A stretch of 64,000 nucleotides of DNA from Methylobacterium tarhaniae (GTDB lineage: Bacteria; Pseudomonadota; Alphaproteobacteria; Rhizobiales; Beijerinckiaceae). Made by a program: the position numbers and the translations under genes. Where the stretch lies: the NCBI RefSeq assembly GCF_001043955.1, contig NZ_LABZ01000129.1, positions 20,255 through 84,254 of the forward strand, read 5' to 3'. A model generated the notes under the pieces. That model was not told the DNA's origin and ran no database searches. It saw only the letters and a program-made list of their open reading frames with translations. Numbering within the stretch: the first letter of the stretch is position 1; each line of letters begins with the position of its first letter. Below are positions 33,195-42,499 of this stretch, piece by piece.

Positions 33195-34463
33195 TCACGC
33201 GCCGTATTGAGATAGACGCAGGCCCGTGAACTGCCAGCGCTGGTGGGGATAGAAGAAGTTCCGGTAGGTCGGCCGGCTGTGTCCGTGCGGCGTCGCCACC
33301 GAGGAGCCGCGCAGCACGAACTGGCTGACCATGAACTTGCCGTTGTATTCGCCGAGCGCGCCGGGCAGCGGCCGGTAGCCCGGATAGGCGCCGTAGGCGC
33401 TGCGGGTCCATTGCCAGACATGGCCGAAACCCGCGTCGAGGGAGTCCGAGGCCGCCTCCCACTCGGCTTCCGTCGGCAGGTCGCGCCCGGCCCAGCGGGC
33501 GAAGGCGTCGGCCTCGTAGTAGCTCACATGCGTCACCGGCAGGGACGGATCGACGGGCCTCAATCCGGCGAGCGTCATGCTCGACCAGACGCCGTCCTGG
33601 CTCCGCCAGTAGCCCGGCGCCTCCCAGCCCTCGGTCTGCGCGGCCACGAAGCCGTCCGAGAGCCAGAGCTCGGGCCTGGCGTAGCCGCCATCCTGCATGA
33701 ATTCGAGCCATTCGCCGTTGGTGACGAGGGCGCGATCGAGGGTCACGGGCCGCAGCAGCACGTCGTGGCGCGGCTCCTCGTTGTCGAAATGGAAGCCCTC
33801 GCCCGCATGGCCCATCTGACCGACGCCGCCCGCCAGGGCGACCTGTCCGGGCCGCTGCGACAGGGCGGGCCAGCGCCAGCCCTCGTCATAGGCCGGCAGC
33901 AGCGGGTTCTGCGCGAAGGCGTGCAGGATGTCGGTGAGCATCAGCTCCTGGTGCTGCTGCTCGTGGTGCAGGCCGATCTCGACGATGGCGGCGATCTCGG
34001 GGAGCTGCCCCTCGGGGGCGCCCGCGATCAGCTCCGCCACCGCGCGGTCGACATGGGCACGGTAGGCGGCGACCTCGTCGCAGGTCGGCCGGGTGACGAG
34101 GCCGCGGCTGATCCGCGGCGCCCGCGGACCCGCCTGCACGTAGTAGGAGTTGAACAGGTAGAAGAAGCGCTCGTCGAAGACGGTGTAGCCCGGCACGCGC
34201 TCCTTGAGCAGGAACTGCTCGAAGAACCAGGTCGTGTGGGCGCGGTGCCACTTGGTCGGGCTCGCATCCGGCATCGACTGGATCTGCTGGTCTTCCGGAG
34301 AGAGCGGAGCAGCCCGGCTTTCGGTCTCGTCGCGCACGTGGCGGAAAGCCGCGATCCAGGCCCCCCGGTCGACCGGGCGGGCGTGGATGGAGGGCGGCGG
34401 GAACGCGGGGCGCGTGTCGAGGGCCTGCGCGGTCGCGGTCGCTGCCATCGGATTGTCCCTCAT
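33195..34463 (-). CDS. egtB: Ergothioneine sulfoxide synthase EgtB
   Basis: A 422-residue non-heme iron enzyme coupling hercynine to a thiol (gamma-glutamylcysteine or cysteine) with O2. The N-terminal DinB-like domain supplies the iron ligands: H73/H76 in KWHRAHTTWFFEQF and the HHEQQHQELM block at 166-175. The C-terminal formylglycine-generating-enzyme-like domain has GGVGQMGHAGEGFHFDNE, THVSYYEADAFARWAGRDLP and VWQWTRSAY. The downstream egtD completes the hercynine step. No egtC or egtE is in the window. It is divergent from murI across about 180 bp. Confidence 0.93.
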   Translation of the reverse strand: MRDNPMAATATAQALDTRPAFPPPSIHARPVDRGAWIAAFRHVRDETESRAAPLSPEDQQIQSMPDASPTKWHRAHTTWFFEQFLLKERVPGYTVFDERFFYLFNSYYVQAGPRAPRISRGLVTRPTCDEVAAYRAHVDRAVAELIAGAPEGQLPEIAAIVEIGLHHEQQHQELMLTDILHAFAQNPLLPAYDEGWRWPALSQRPGQVALAGGVGQMGHAGEGFHFDNEEPRHDVLLRPVTLDRALVTNGEWLEFMQDGGYARPELWLSDGFVAAQTEGWEAPGYWRSQDGVWSSMTLAGLRPVDPSLPVTHVSYYEADAFARWAGRDLPTEAEWEAASDSLDAGFGHVWQWTRSAYGAYPGYRPLPGALGEYNGKFMVSQFVLRGSSVATPHGHSRPTYRNFFYPHQRWQFTGLRLSQYGA

Positions 34464-34645
34464 GCGTAGATTGATTGTCCACGCTTAACGCGGGTCCGGG
34501 GAACTCGTTTCTCCGGCGCGGCGTTACCGCGCAGCTTGTGCGGCGCGGGGAAAGCGAGGCCTTTTTGCCGCCGCAGTGACCAAGCCTTAACGATCGCGCC
34601 GGACTCTCGCCGGCAATCCTCCATATCTCTCGGTCAAAACCTCCC

Positions 34646-35521
34646 ATGCGGTTCGATCTGATGGCCGGCACTGCCGCGGCGCCCCTGGCGCCGATCACCC
34701 GTGCGCCGGTGGTCCTGGTGTTCGATTCCGGCCTCGGCGGCCTCACGGTGCTCGCCGAGGTGCGGCGTGCCCGCCCCGACGCCCGGGTGGTCTACGCCGC
34801 CGACGACGCGGCCTTCCCGTATGGCGGCCTCGCCGAGCCGGTGCTGGTCGAGCGGGTGCTCACCGTCATGGAGCGGCTGATCGCGTCGCACGCCCCCGAC
34901 CTCGTGGTGGTGGCCTGCAACACCGCCTCGACCCTGGTGCTGCCGGCCCTGCGCCGGCGCTTCGAGGTGCCCTTCGTCGGCACCGTGCCGCCGATCAAGC
35001 CGGCCGCCGCGGCGACGCGCTCGGGCCTCGTCAGCGTGCTCGCCACGCCGGGCACCGTGCGGCGCGACTATACCCGCGACCTGATCGACACCTACGCGGC
35101 GGGCTGCTCGGTCACCCTCGTCGGGGCGACGGGCCTCGCCGCGCTCACCGAGGCGGCGCTCTCCGGGCTGCCGGTCTCGGATGCCGACCTGTGGGCCGAG
35201 ATCGGGCCCTGCTTCGTCGAGAGCGAGGCCGGGCGCACCGACGTGGTGGTGCTCGCCTGCACCCATTACCCGCTGCTGCTCGCCCGCTACCAGGCCGTCG
35301 CTCCCTGGCCGGTGACCTGGATCGATCCCGCCCCGGCGATCGCCCGGCGCATGACCCAGCTGATCGGCGGTCCCGTCCGCGGGCTTGGGAACGATGGTCC
35401 GGGCCCGGTTCTGGCCGCCTTCACCTCCGGCGACCGGCTGACCCCCGCCCTGCGGACGGCCCTTTGCGACCGCGGCATCGCCGAGGTCGCGGTCGAGGCG
35501 ATGCCGCTCGTCCTGCAGTGA
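34646..35521 (+). CDS. murI: Glutamate racemase
   Basis: A 291-residue cytoplasmic racemase making D-glutamate for peptidoglycan. The two-domain pseudo-symmetric active site is intact: [12 protein letters not shown] at 25-36 (D27, S28), VACNTAST at 89-96 (C91) and [10 protein letters not shown] at 202-211 (C205, H207). An N-terminal extension of about 20 residues, common in alphaproteobacterial MurI, is present. Its stop overlaps the start of the hydrolase gene (GTGA), giving translational coupling. Confidence 0.94.
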   Translation: MRFDLMAGTAAAPLAPITRAPVVLVFDSGLGGLTVLAEVRRARPDARVVYAADDAAFPYGGLAEPVLVERVLTVMERLIASHAPDLVVVACNTASTLVLPALRRRFEVPFVGTVPPIKPAAAATRSGLVSVLATPGTVRRDYTRDLIDTYAAGCSVTLVGATGLAALTEAALSGLPVSDADLWAEIGPCFVESEAGRTDVVVLACTHYPLLLARYQAVAPWPVTWIDPAPAIARRMTQLIGGPVRGLGNDGPGPVLAAFTSGDRLTPALRTALCDRGIAEVAVEAMPLVLQ

Positions 35522-36339
35522 GCGCCTGGCGGGCGGCGATGATCGCGGCCGGCCTGCTCGTCGCGCTCCTCGTCGTCTACGGCGCGGTCGTCGCCGCGTT
35601 CTGGTGGTTCCAGCGCAGCCTGCTCTATCCGGGGCAGGGCCGTGCCGTTCCGGCGACGGGCGCTCGGCTCCCGCCCGAGGCCGGAACGATCGCGGTGCCG
35701 ACGCCGGACGGCGAGCGGCTGCGTGCCCTCTGGCTGCCGCCGGCCCCCGGCGCCGGCGTGGTGGTGACGTTTCACGGCAACGCCTCGCTCCCCGACTGGC
35801 ACGCCGAACGCTTCGCCGCCGGGCCCTGGCGGTCTCACGGCTGGGGCGTGATGGCGCCGGCCTATCGCGGCTATCCGGGTTCCACGGGGCGCCCGAGCGA
35901 GGCCGGGCTGATCGCCGACGGGCTCGCGGCCGTCGCCGAGGCGCGGCGCCGGGCGCCGGGAGCGCCCGTGCTGCTGCACGGCCATTCCCTCGGCGCGGCG
36001 GTCGCCGTCGCGGTGGCGGCTCGCGCCGGCGCGACGGGCCTGCTCGGGCTCTATCTGGAGGCGCCGTTCACGTCGATGACCGCGATGGCCCGGCACCATT
36101 TCCGGTTCCTGCCGGCGCGCCTCCTCTCCGACACCTGGCATTCCGACCGGATCATCGGCACCGTTCCCGCGCCGATCCTGATCGTGCACGGCGATGCCGA
36201 CCCGGTGATCCCCGCAAAATACGGGGCTCGCCTGGCGCAGGCGGCCGGCGCCGGGTTCGTGGAGGTGCCGGGGGACCACGTCTCGATCCTGGGGAGCCGG
36301 GACGCCGAGGCCGAGGCGCGGTTCCAGCCGGCGCCCTGA
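35518..36339 (+). CDS. Membrane-anchored alpha/beta hydrolase
   Basis: A 273-residue protein. An N-terminal membrane anchor (about 8-29, [20 protein letters not shown]) is followed by [11 protein letters not shown] and a serine-hydrolase fold: oxyanion text VTFHGNAS, nucleophile in HGHSLGAA, Asp in [11 protein letters not shown] and His in VPGDHVSIL. It resembles the ABHD12/13-type bacterial hydrolases of the YfhR/Bem46 group. Substrate unknown; thioesters, lipids or peptides are possible. GTG 35518 overlaps the murI stop; an ATG at 35539 would drop seven residues. Confidence 0.82.
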   Translation: MSAWRAAMIAAGLLVALLVVYGAVVAAFWWFQRSLLYPGQGRAVPATGARLPPEAGTIAVPTPDGERLRALWLPPAPGAGVVVTFHGNASLPDWHAERFAAGPWRSHGWGVMAPAYRGYPGSTGRPSEAGLIADGLAAVAEARRRAPGAPVLLHGHSLGAAVAVAVAARAGATGLLGLYLEAPFTSMTAMARHHFRFLPARLLSDTWHSDRIIGTVPAPILIVHGDADPVIPAKYGARLAQAAGAGFVEVPGDHVSILGSRDAEAEARFQPAP

Positions 36340-36521
36340 CCCTTGACCCCATACGCTTTGTCGCCTAAGAGCGCCCGGTTCGCGGGGCTCCGGTTCGGGG
36401 CCCCGAAAACATTTTGCGCACCCGCGAGCGGCTCGTCACGGCCGCTCTGTCGCCCCGGATTCGGGGGGAGGAGGGCGCGTTCCTCTCATACGTGATGCGA
36501 TAAGTTTTCAGAGGACACGCG

Positions 36522-37139
36522 ATGTCGAAACGCGTTCAGGCGAAGCACAAGCTCGATCGCCGCATGGGCCAGAACATCTGGGGCCGCCCGAAGAGCCCCG
36601 TGAACCGCCGCGAGTACGGCCCGGGCCAGCACGGCCAGCGCCGCAAGGGCAAGATGTCCGACTTCGGCACGCAGCTGCGCGCCAAGCAGAAGCTCAAGGG
36701 CTACTACGGCAACATCACCGAGAAGCAGTTCCGCCGTTACTACGCCGAGGCGATCCGCCTGCGCGGTGACTCGGGCGAGAACCTGGTCGGCCTGCTCGAG
36801 CGCCGCCTCGACGCGGTGGTCTACCGCTCCAAGTTCGTCGCGACCCCCTTCGCCGCCCGCCAGTTCGTGAACCACGGCCACATCCGGGTGAACGGCGTGC
36901 GCGTCAACATCCCGAGCTACCTCGTCAAGCCGGACGACGTGATCGAGATCAAGGAATCGTCCAAGCAGCTCGAGATCGTCGTCGTGGCGAGCCAGCTCGC
37001 CGAGCGCGACGTGCCCGACTACATCGAGGTCGATCACGGCAAGATGACGGCCCGCATGACCCGCGTGCCGACCCTGTCCGAGGTCCCGTACCCGGTGCAG
37101 ATGGAGCCGAACCTGGTGATCGAGTTCTACTCGCGCTGA
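36522..37139 (+). CDS. rpsD: 30S ribosomal protein S4
   Basis: A 205-residue primary 16S rRNA-binding protein. The N-terminus [20 protein letters not shown] and the S4 RNA-binding motif [12 protein letters not shown], followed by [20 protein letters not shown], are diagnostic. The zinc-binding cysteines found in some S4 proteins are absent. In this lineage it stands outside the alpha operon as a single gene, with its own terminator. Confidence 0.98.
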   Translation: MSKRVQAKHKLDRRMGQNIWGRPKSPVNRREYGPGQHGQRRKGKMSDFGTQLRAKQKLKGYYGNITEKQFRRYYAEAIRLRGDSGENLVGLLERRLDAVVYRSKFVATPFAARQFVNHGHIRVNGVRVNIPSYLVKPDDVIEIKESSKQLEIVVVASQLAERDVPDYIEVDHGKMTARMTRVPTLSEVPYPVQMEPNLVIEFYSR

Positions 37140-37167
37140 TCGCGCGACACGGGAACCGAGAGTTTGG

Positions 37168-37194
37168 AAAGCCGCCCGAAAGGGCGGCTTTTCT
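37168..37194 (+). terminator. Intrinsic terminator of rpsD
   Basis: A 7-bp GC stem GCCGCCC/GGGCGGC (37171-37177, 37182-37188) with a GAAA tetraloop, flanked by AAA on the left and TTTTCTG on the right. It lies about 30 bp after the rpsD stop. Confidence 0.92.
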
Positions 37195-37267
37195 GTTTGG
37201 GCTTGCCGCGCACGGCGTCGGAAGCCTTACGCTTTCCTGGCATCGATGTTCGAAGGTAAAGCGCGTT

Positions 37268-37291
37268 CCCCTCTCCCGGGTGGGAGAGGGG
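37268..37291. repeat. Inverted repeat in the rpsD-hit gap
   Basis: A 10-bp perfect inverted repeat CCCCTCTCCC / GGGAGAGGGG with loop GGGT. It lacks a T-run. The same CTCTCCC...GGGAGAG signature recurs in the hairpin at 14199-14241, which suggests a small family of intergenic hairpins. Confidence 0.6.
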
Positions 37292-37337
37292 ATCCTGCGC
37301 CATACCGAAGACCGGCTATCGTCGCAAAACCTCGCTT

Positions 37338-37769
37338 TTACCCCGCGAGCGCCGCCCGGATCCGCTCCGCATGCTGCGCCAGCACCGACGGATCCGCCAT
37401 CCCGTCGACGTGGCGGCGCGGCGCGACGCCCTCGTGCCGGGGCAGGACGTGGACGTGGAGGTGGAACACGGTCTGGCCGGCCGCCGCCTCATTGTACTGG
37501 TAGACCGCGACGCCGTCGGCCGCGAAGGCGGCCTTGGCGGCGCGGGCCACGGTCTGAACCGCCGCGTAGAGGTGGCCGAGCGTGGAGGGGTCCGCGTCGA
37601 GGAGGTTGCGGCTCGGGGTCTTCGGCACGACCAGGGTATGGCCGTCGGCCTGGGGCATCACGTCCATGAACGCGATAACGTGCTCGTTCTCGTAGACTTT
37701 GTGGCAGGGGATCTCGCCCCGGAGAATCTTGCCGAAGATGTTCTGAGGGTCGTAGGCGGTCTGCGTCAT
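37338..37769 (-). CDS. HIT family protein (nucleotide hydrolase/transferase)
   Basis: A 143-residue histidine-triad protein. It begins with YDPQNIFGKILRGEIPCHKVYE, has ADGHTLVVPK near 41-50, and the triad HLHVHVLPR at 103-111 (H103, H105, H107). Members cleave AMP-linked conjugates such as adenosine phosphoramidates or dinucleoside polyphosphates. The metal-coordinating Cys/His set of the GalT branch is absent, placing it with the Hint-like group. It converges on rpsD. Confidence 0.9.
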   Translation of the reverse strand: MTQTAYDPQNIFGKILRGEIPCHKVYENEHVIAFMDVMPQADGHTLVVPKTPSRNLLDADPSTLGHLYAAVQTVARAAKAAFAADGVAVYQYNEAAAGQTVFHLHVHVLPRHEGVAPRRHVDGMADPSVLAQHAERIRAALAG

Positions 37770-37830
37770 CGCATGGTTCCTGTCGGTGTCCGATCAGCTC
37801 GCTCGCCGATCATGCCACCCTCCTGGTCAT

Positions 37831-37850
37831 CCCGGGGCCGCGCAGCGGAG
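37831..37850. repeat. REP-like core copy
   Basis: CCCGGGGCCGCGCAGCGGAG matches the core in the repeat at 18069-18092 (opposite orientation) and 48940-48961. A short imperfect inverted repeat surrounds it: GGGATCCATAGCCG at 37853-37866 against the complement of CGGTCATGGCTCCCG at about 37919-37933. Confidence 0.65.
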
Positions 37851-38020
37851 CGCGGGATCCATAGCCGTGACGATGTCGGACGAGGCGGAAAGCTGCCCAC
37901 CTCGTCCTGGAAAGCCAGCGGTCATGGCTCCCGGGCGCTCGGCAGGCCCCGCCCCGGAATGACGCAGAGAGAGGGCGTCGCCGGAGCTTATCCGAACGGC
38001 CGCCCTCCCGGAACCGCCGC

Positions 38021-39190
38021 TCAGCCGGCGGCTGCCGCCGAGCGCCGCTCGACCAGCCGCGCCAGATACGCCGCGCCGAGCGGGATGATCGCGTCGTCGA
38101 AGTCGAAGGCGGCGTTGTGCAGGTTCGCCCCGGCCTTTCCGCCGAGCCACGCATAGGCGCCGGGCACCGCGTGCAGCATGTCGGCGAAGTCCTCGCTGCC
38201 CATCTTGGGCTCGGGCGTGGTGTCGACCTTGGCGGCACCGAACAATTCGGTGGCGACCTCGGCGGCGGCGCGGGTCTGTTCCTCGCTGTTGCGCAGGACC
38301 GAGAAGATGTCGCGGATCTCGACCGTGATCTCGGCGCCGAAGGTCGCGGCCACGCCGGCGGAGATCTCGCGCATGCGCTGGGACACCAGTGCCCGCACGC
38401 CGTCGTCGAAGGTGCGGATCGTGCCGGCGAGATGGGCCTCCTCCGGGATCACGTTGTAGGCCGCGCCCGCATGGACCTGGGTGATCGAGAGCACCGCCGA
38501 TTGCAGCGGGTCGGCGTTGCGGCTGACGATGGTCTGGAGCGCCTGGACCAGGGCGGCCTGGACCACCACGGGATCGATGCCGCGATTCGGCTGCGCCCCG
38601 TGGGCGCCGCGCCCGACGATGCGGATGTCGAAGAAGTCGGCCGCCGCCATGGCGGGGCCGGGCCGCACCGAGAGCTCGCCGCTCCGCCCGCTCGGGTTGT
38701 TGTGCAGGCCGTAGACCTCGTCGCAGGGAAAGCGCGAGAACAAACCGTCGGCCAGCATGGCGCGGGCGCCGCCCAGCCCTTCTTCCGCGGGCTGGAAGAT
38801 GAACACCGCGGTGCCGTCGAAGTCGCGGGTCTCGGCCAGGTACTTGGCGGCACCCAGCAGCATCGTGGTGTGGCCGTCATGGCCGCAGGCGTGCATCTTG
38901 CCCGGAATGGTCGAGCGATAGGGGAGGTTGGTCGCCTCCTCGATCGGCAGGGCGTCCATGTCGGCGCGCAGGCCGATGCGCCGGGGACTGGTGCCGCGGC
39001 CCTTCAGCACCCCGACGACGCCGGTGCGGCCGATCTCGCGATGCACCTCGATGCCCCAGGAGGCGAGCATCGAAGCCACGATGCCGGAGGTGCGCACCTC
39101 CTCGAAGCCCAGCTCGGGATGGGCGTGGAAATCGCGCCGGATGGCGGTGAGCGCGTCGAGGTCGGCGGAGATGCGGTCGATCGGGGACAT
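38021..39190 (-). CDS. M20 family amidohydrolase (hippurate/IAA-amino acid hydrolase type)
   Basis: A 389-residue metallo-amidohydrolase. Motifs are FHAHPELGFEE near the start, LRADMDALPIEEA, HACGHDGHTTMLLGAAK (metal ligands), IFQPAEEGLGGARAML and the C-terminal MGSEDFADMLHAVPGAYAWL. It matches the AbgB/HipO branch that cleaves N-acyl or N-aroyl amino acids. The lid dimerization domain lies in the middle (GRGAHGAQPNRGIDPVVV). It lies 128 bp downstream of the EstB-like gene on the same strand. Substrate not assignable. Confidence 0.88.
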   Translation of the reverse strand: MSPIDRISADLDALTAIRRDFHAHPELGFEEVRTSGIVASMLASWGIEVHREIGRTGVVGVLKGRGTSPRRIGLRADMDALPIEEATNLPYRSTIPGKMHACGHDGHTTMLLGAAKYLAETRDFDGTAVFIFQPAEEGLGGARAMLADGLFSRFPCDEVYGLHNNPSGRSGELSVRPGPAMAAADFFDIRIVGRGAHGAQPNRGIDPVVVQAALVQALQTIVSRNADPLQSAVLSITQVHAGAAYNVIPEEAHLAGTIRTFDDGVRALVSQRMREISAGVAATFGAEITVEIRDIFSVLRNSEEQTRAAAEVATELFGAAKVDTTPEPKMGSEDFADMLHAVPGAYAWLGGKAGANLHNAAFDFDDAIIPLGAAYLARLVERRSAAAAG

Positions 39191-39318
39191 GCGGCGGAAC
39201 GCTCCGGACTTCGGCCCGGATGCCCGGGCCGGACGGCGCGCATCCTCGGGCGCCGGTTCGCCCGAGTCCAGGGGCGCGAATGCATGGCCGGTTCGGCGGG
39301 CTTCGCGCCCCGGGTCGT

Positions 39319-40680
39319 TCAGTCGGCGATGGCGCCGTAGACGAGCTGCTTGATCTCGCGGCGATAATACGCCCGGCTCGGTCCGGGCGCCTGGGTCATC
39401 ATCACCACCGCCAGGTCCTCCTTGGGATCGACCCAGAAGAACGTGCCGGCATAGCCCGCCCATAGGAACTCGCCCTTGGAGCCGGGCACCCCGGCGATGC
39501 CGGCCTCCTTGCGCACCATGAAGCCGAGGCCGAACGTGTAGCCGGGCACGCCCATCAGCAATTCGCCGGGGCTGACCACTGGCTTGATCCGGTCGCCGAG
39601 ATGGTCGGCGGTCATCAGGTCGACGCTGGTGCGGCTGAGCACCCGGGCGCCGTCGAGGATGCCGCCATCGAGCATGGCTTGCGCGAAGCGCAGGTAATCG
39701 GCCGCGGTGCCATAGCCGCCGGCGCCGCCGGAATCGTTCTTCGGCGCCGCGCCGTCGATGAGCCGGTTCGGAGCCCCGGTCGCCGGATCGGTCGGCAGCG
39801 CCTGGGCGATCCGGCCCGCCTGGTCGGCCGGCACCGAGAAGCCGGTCTCGCTCATCTTCAGCGGCCGTAAGACCCGCTCCGCCAGGTAGTCGCCGAGGCG
39901 TTGCCCTGAGGCCTTCTCGACCACGCGGCCTAGCACGTCGACCGCGAGGCTGTACTGCCAGACCGTGCCGGGCTGGTAGGCCAGGGGCGCGCCCGCGATC
40001 CGGCTGGTGAACTCCTCCGGCGTGAGGTCGGTGGTGTTGTAGTCAAAATCGGGCTTGAACAGGCCGGCCTTGGAATAGGCCGCCTTGACGGCAGGGTTGG
40101 TGGTGATCTCGCCATAGGCGAGGCCGGCGGTGTGGCGCAGCAGGTCCTGCACCGTCGGGGCGCGCTCGGCCGGGACGAGGTCCGGCGAGGTTTCGCCGAG
40201 CGCATTCGGGCGGCTTCCCGCCACCTTCAGGTCCTTGAACTCCGGCAGGTATTTCGAGACCGGGTCGGTGAGCTGGAGCCGGCCGTCCTCCATGAGCGTC
40301 ATGGCGGCGACCGAGGTCAGCGGCTTCGTCATCGAGTAGATGCGGAAGATCGCATCCTTGGCCAGGGGCGCCCCGGTGGCCTTGTCGCGGAAACCGACGC
40401 TCTCGGCATAGGCGAGGCGGCCGTGCCGGGCGATCATCACCACGGCGCCGGGCAGGCGGCCGGCCGCCACCTCCTCCTCCATCGCTTGGCCGATGCGGCC
40501 GAGCCGCTCGGCGGACAGCCCGACCTCGTCCGGCCGGGCCGGCGCCAGGGCCTCGCCGCGGTGCACCTTCAGGGCCGGATCCGCCAGGGCCGGCGTGGCG
40601 AGCGCGGCGACGACCACCCCGATGCAACCCAGCAGGAACCGGCGGGACGCGTATCCGCGCCCTCCCTCGCTCGTCCGCAT
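39319..40680 (-). CDS. Serine hydrolase, beta-lactamase class C / EstB-like
   Basis: A 453-residue exported protein. The N-terminus SRRFLLGCIGVVVAALATPA contains a twin-arginine-like motif and would be cut near residue 33. The nucleophile is S116 in YSMTKP (SxxK). WQYSLAVDVLGRVVEKASG gives the conserved Tyr. FWVDPKEDLAVVMMTQ is the C-terminal strand of the fold. The Tyr-Ser-Leu text is that of family VIII carboxylesterases (EstB) rather than of AmpC (YxN), so an esterase or D-aminopeptidase role is more likely than beta-lactam hydrolysis. Confidence 0.84.
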   Translation of the reverse strand: MRTSEGGRGYASRRFLLGCIGVVVAALATPALADPALKVHRGEALAPARPDEVGLSAERLGRIGQAMEEEVAAGRLPGAVVMIARHGRLAYAESVGFRDKATGAPLAKDAIFRIYSMTKPLTSVAAMTLMEDGRLQLTDPVSKYLPEFKDLKVAGSRPNALGETSPDLVPAERAPTVQDLLRHTAGLAYGEITTNPAVKAAYSKAGLFKPDFDYNTTDLTPEEFTSRIAGAPLAYQPGTVWQYSLAVDVLGRVVEKASGQRLGDYLAERVLRPLKMSETGFSVPADQAGRIAQALPTDPATGAPNRLIDGAAPKNDSGGAGGYGTAADYLRFAQAMLDGGILDGARVLSRTSVDLMTADHLGDRIKPVVSPGELLMGVPGYTFGLGFMVRKEAGIAGVPGSKGEFLWAGYAGTFFWVDPKEDLAVVMMTQAPGPSRAYYRREIKQLVYGAIAD

Positions 40681-40764
40681 GATGTTTCGCTCCCGAACCG
40701 GAGCCTCTTTCCGGGCCCCGTGCGGCGAGCGTAGCCGCCCCGGTGGCGGGACGCTACGGGCCCG

Positions 40765-42015
40765 TCAGTCCTCGCCGCGCCGGAACGGCGTCGCCGCGTC
40801 GAGGGCCTCGGCCGCCGCCTCGACATGGCGCGCCTCGCGCGCGAGATAGTCGGCGATGGCCGCCCGCAGGCCGGGATCGGCGATGTCGTGGGCCGAGTGG
40901 GTGATCACCGGGCGATAGCCGCGGGCGAGCTTGTGCTCGCCCTGCGCCCCGGCCTCGACCCGGGCGAGGCCACGGGCGATCGCGAAGTCGATCGCCTGGT
41001 AGTAGCAGACCTCGAAATGCAGGAAGGGGTGGTCCTCGATGCAGCCCCAGTTGCGGCCGTAGAGGGCCCGGTCGCCGATCAGGTTGATGGCACCCGCCAC
41101 GTACTGCCCTTCGCGCCGCGCCATCACCAGAAGGATGCGCTCCGGCATGCGCTCGCCGATGAGCGAGAAGAAGCGCCGGTTCAGGTAGGGCCGGCCCCAT
41201 TTGCGCGAGCCGGTATCCATGTAGAAGCGGTAGAAGGCGTCCCAATGGGCTTCCGTGAGGTCGGAGCCGGTGACCCACTCGATCGTGAGCCCGGCCGCGA
41301 GCGCGTCGCGGCGCTCCCGCTTGATCGCCTTGCGCTTGCGCGAGGCCAGCGCCCCGAGGAAGTCGTCGAAGGTGGCGTAGCCCGCATTGTCCCAGTGGAA
41401 CTGCTGGTCGACCCGGCGCAGGAACCCGAGGTCGCCCGCCCGCTCGGCCTCGATCTCGGGCAGGAAGGTGGCATGGATCGACGAGGCCTCGACCTGCCGG
41501 CGCAAGGCCCGCAGGCCCGCGACGAGGGCGGAGGTGGCCTCCTCGGGATCCTCGCCCGGGGCGATCAGGAAGCGGGGTCCCGTCACCGGCGTGAACGGCA
41601 CGCTGACCTGGAGCTTCGGGTAGTAGCGGCCGCCGGCACGCTCGAACGCGTCGGCCCAGCCGTGATCGAACACGTACTCGCCCTGCGAGTGGGATTTCAG
41701 GTAGCAGGGCGCATACCCGATCACTTGCCTCTCGATCCCTCGGCCCTCGTGTCCCTGGCCGTCTCGCTCGACGGCCACGTGCAGCGGCAGCCAGCCGGTG
41801 CGGCCGCCGACGCAGCCGGATTCCTCCAGCGCCGACAGGAAGGCGTGGCTGACGAAGGGGTTGTGGCTCTCGGCCGCCCCCGCGAGCGATTCGGCCGAGA
41901 GGGCGCAGCGGTCCCAGTCGGCCGCCGCGATCTCGGAGATGCGCTGGACGACGCGGACCTGCAAGGTGCCCGCCGCCGGGGTGGCGCCGCACCCTGCTTC
42001 GCCGGTCTTCTCCAT
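40765..42015 (-). CDS. GNAT-family protein (COG3146/FemAB-like)
   Basis: A 416-residue soluble protein of the group once called DUF482/COG3146, a double GNAT fold related to FemAB aminoacyltransferases. Conserved text: NPFVSHAFLSALEESGCVG near the N-terminus, YAPCYLKSHSQGEYVFDHGW, RKRKAIKRERRDAL in the middle, and GRNWGCIEDHPFLHFEVCYY plus GAQGEHKLARGYRPV near the end. The family has no defined reaction; annotation as an N-acyltransferase is by fold. Start ATG 42015; the frame is open to 42174. It is divergent from the small membrane gene. Confidence 0.8.
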   Translation of the reverse strand: MEKTGEAGCGATPAAGTLQVRVVQRISEIAAADWDRCALSAESLAGAAESHNPFVSHAFLSALEESGCVGGRTGWLPLHVAVERDGQGHEGRGIERQVIGYAPCYLKSHSQGEYVFDHGWADAFERAGGRYYPKLQVSVPFTPVTGPRFLIAPGEDPEEATSALVAGLRALRRQVEASSIHATFLPEIEAERAGDLGFLRRVDQQFHWDNAGYATFDDFLGALASRKRKAIKRERRDALAAGLTIEWVTGSDLTEAHWDAFYRFYMDTGSRKWGRPYLNRRFFSLIGERMPERILLVMARREGQYVAGAINLIGDRALYGRNWGCIEDHPFLHFEVCYYQAIDFAIARGLARVEAGAQGEHKLARGYRPVITHSAHDIADPGLRAAIADYLAREARHVEAAAEALDAATPFRRGED

Positions 42016-42120
42016 GGGGGCTGGAGTTAGGTCGCGGTCGCGGGCTCGGCAATGCGGCGCGCACTCGCAGGCCGCGGAGGAGCGGAACCGTCGCGCGGTC
42101 TCGCCGATTGGGTCTCCACC

Positions 42121-42489
42121 ATGATCAGCGACGACACGACCACGCGCCCGCGCGTCCCGACGGCGATGCCGCACTCCCCGAACCCGCTGGCGCAGGCCTG
42201 GGACGACCGGATCGCCCGGCTCCTCGACCTGCTGCCGAAGCGAGTGGGGGATTCGATCGCCTGGCTGCGCGCCCCGTCCCGGCGCTGGGTCCGCATCCCG
42301 GCCGCGCTGCTGCTGATCCTGGGCGGCTTCCTGGCGATCCTGCCGATCTTCGGGCTGTGGATGCTGCCCCTGGGCCTCGCCCTCCTCAGCGAGGACATTC
42401 CCGGAATGAAGCCGTCGCTGGAGCGGTCGGCCCGGTGGCTGGAGGCCCGGTGGGCGAGCCTCGTGGCGTGGTGGCGCGGCCGGGGCTGA
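42121..42489 (+). CDS. Small membrane protein, PGPGW-type hypothetical
   Basis: A 122-residue protein with one long or two adjacent hydrophobic segments (ALLLILGGFLAILPIFGLWM and on, about 62-90) followed by an amphipathic tail ending LVAWWRGRG. The ILPIFGLWMLPLGLALLSED text matches small alphaproteobacterial membrane proteins of unknown role. Start ATG 42121 (MISDDTTTRP); the open frame reaches 42052. Its stop is 10 bp before the stop of the converging ExoF-like gene. Confidence 0.65.
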   Translation: MISDDTTTRPRVPTAMPHSPNPLAQAWDDRIARLLDLLPKRVGDSIAWLRAPSRRWVRIPAALLLILGGFLAILPIFGLWMLPLGLALLSEDIPGMKPSLERSARWLEARWASLVAWWRGRG

Positions 42490-42499
42490 ACGGACGCCG

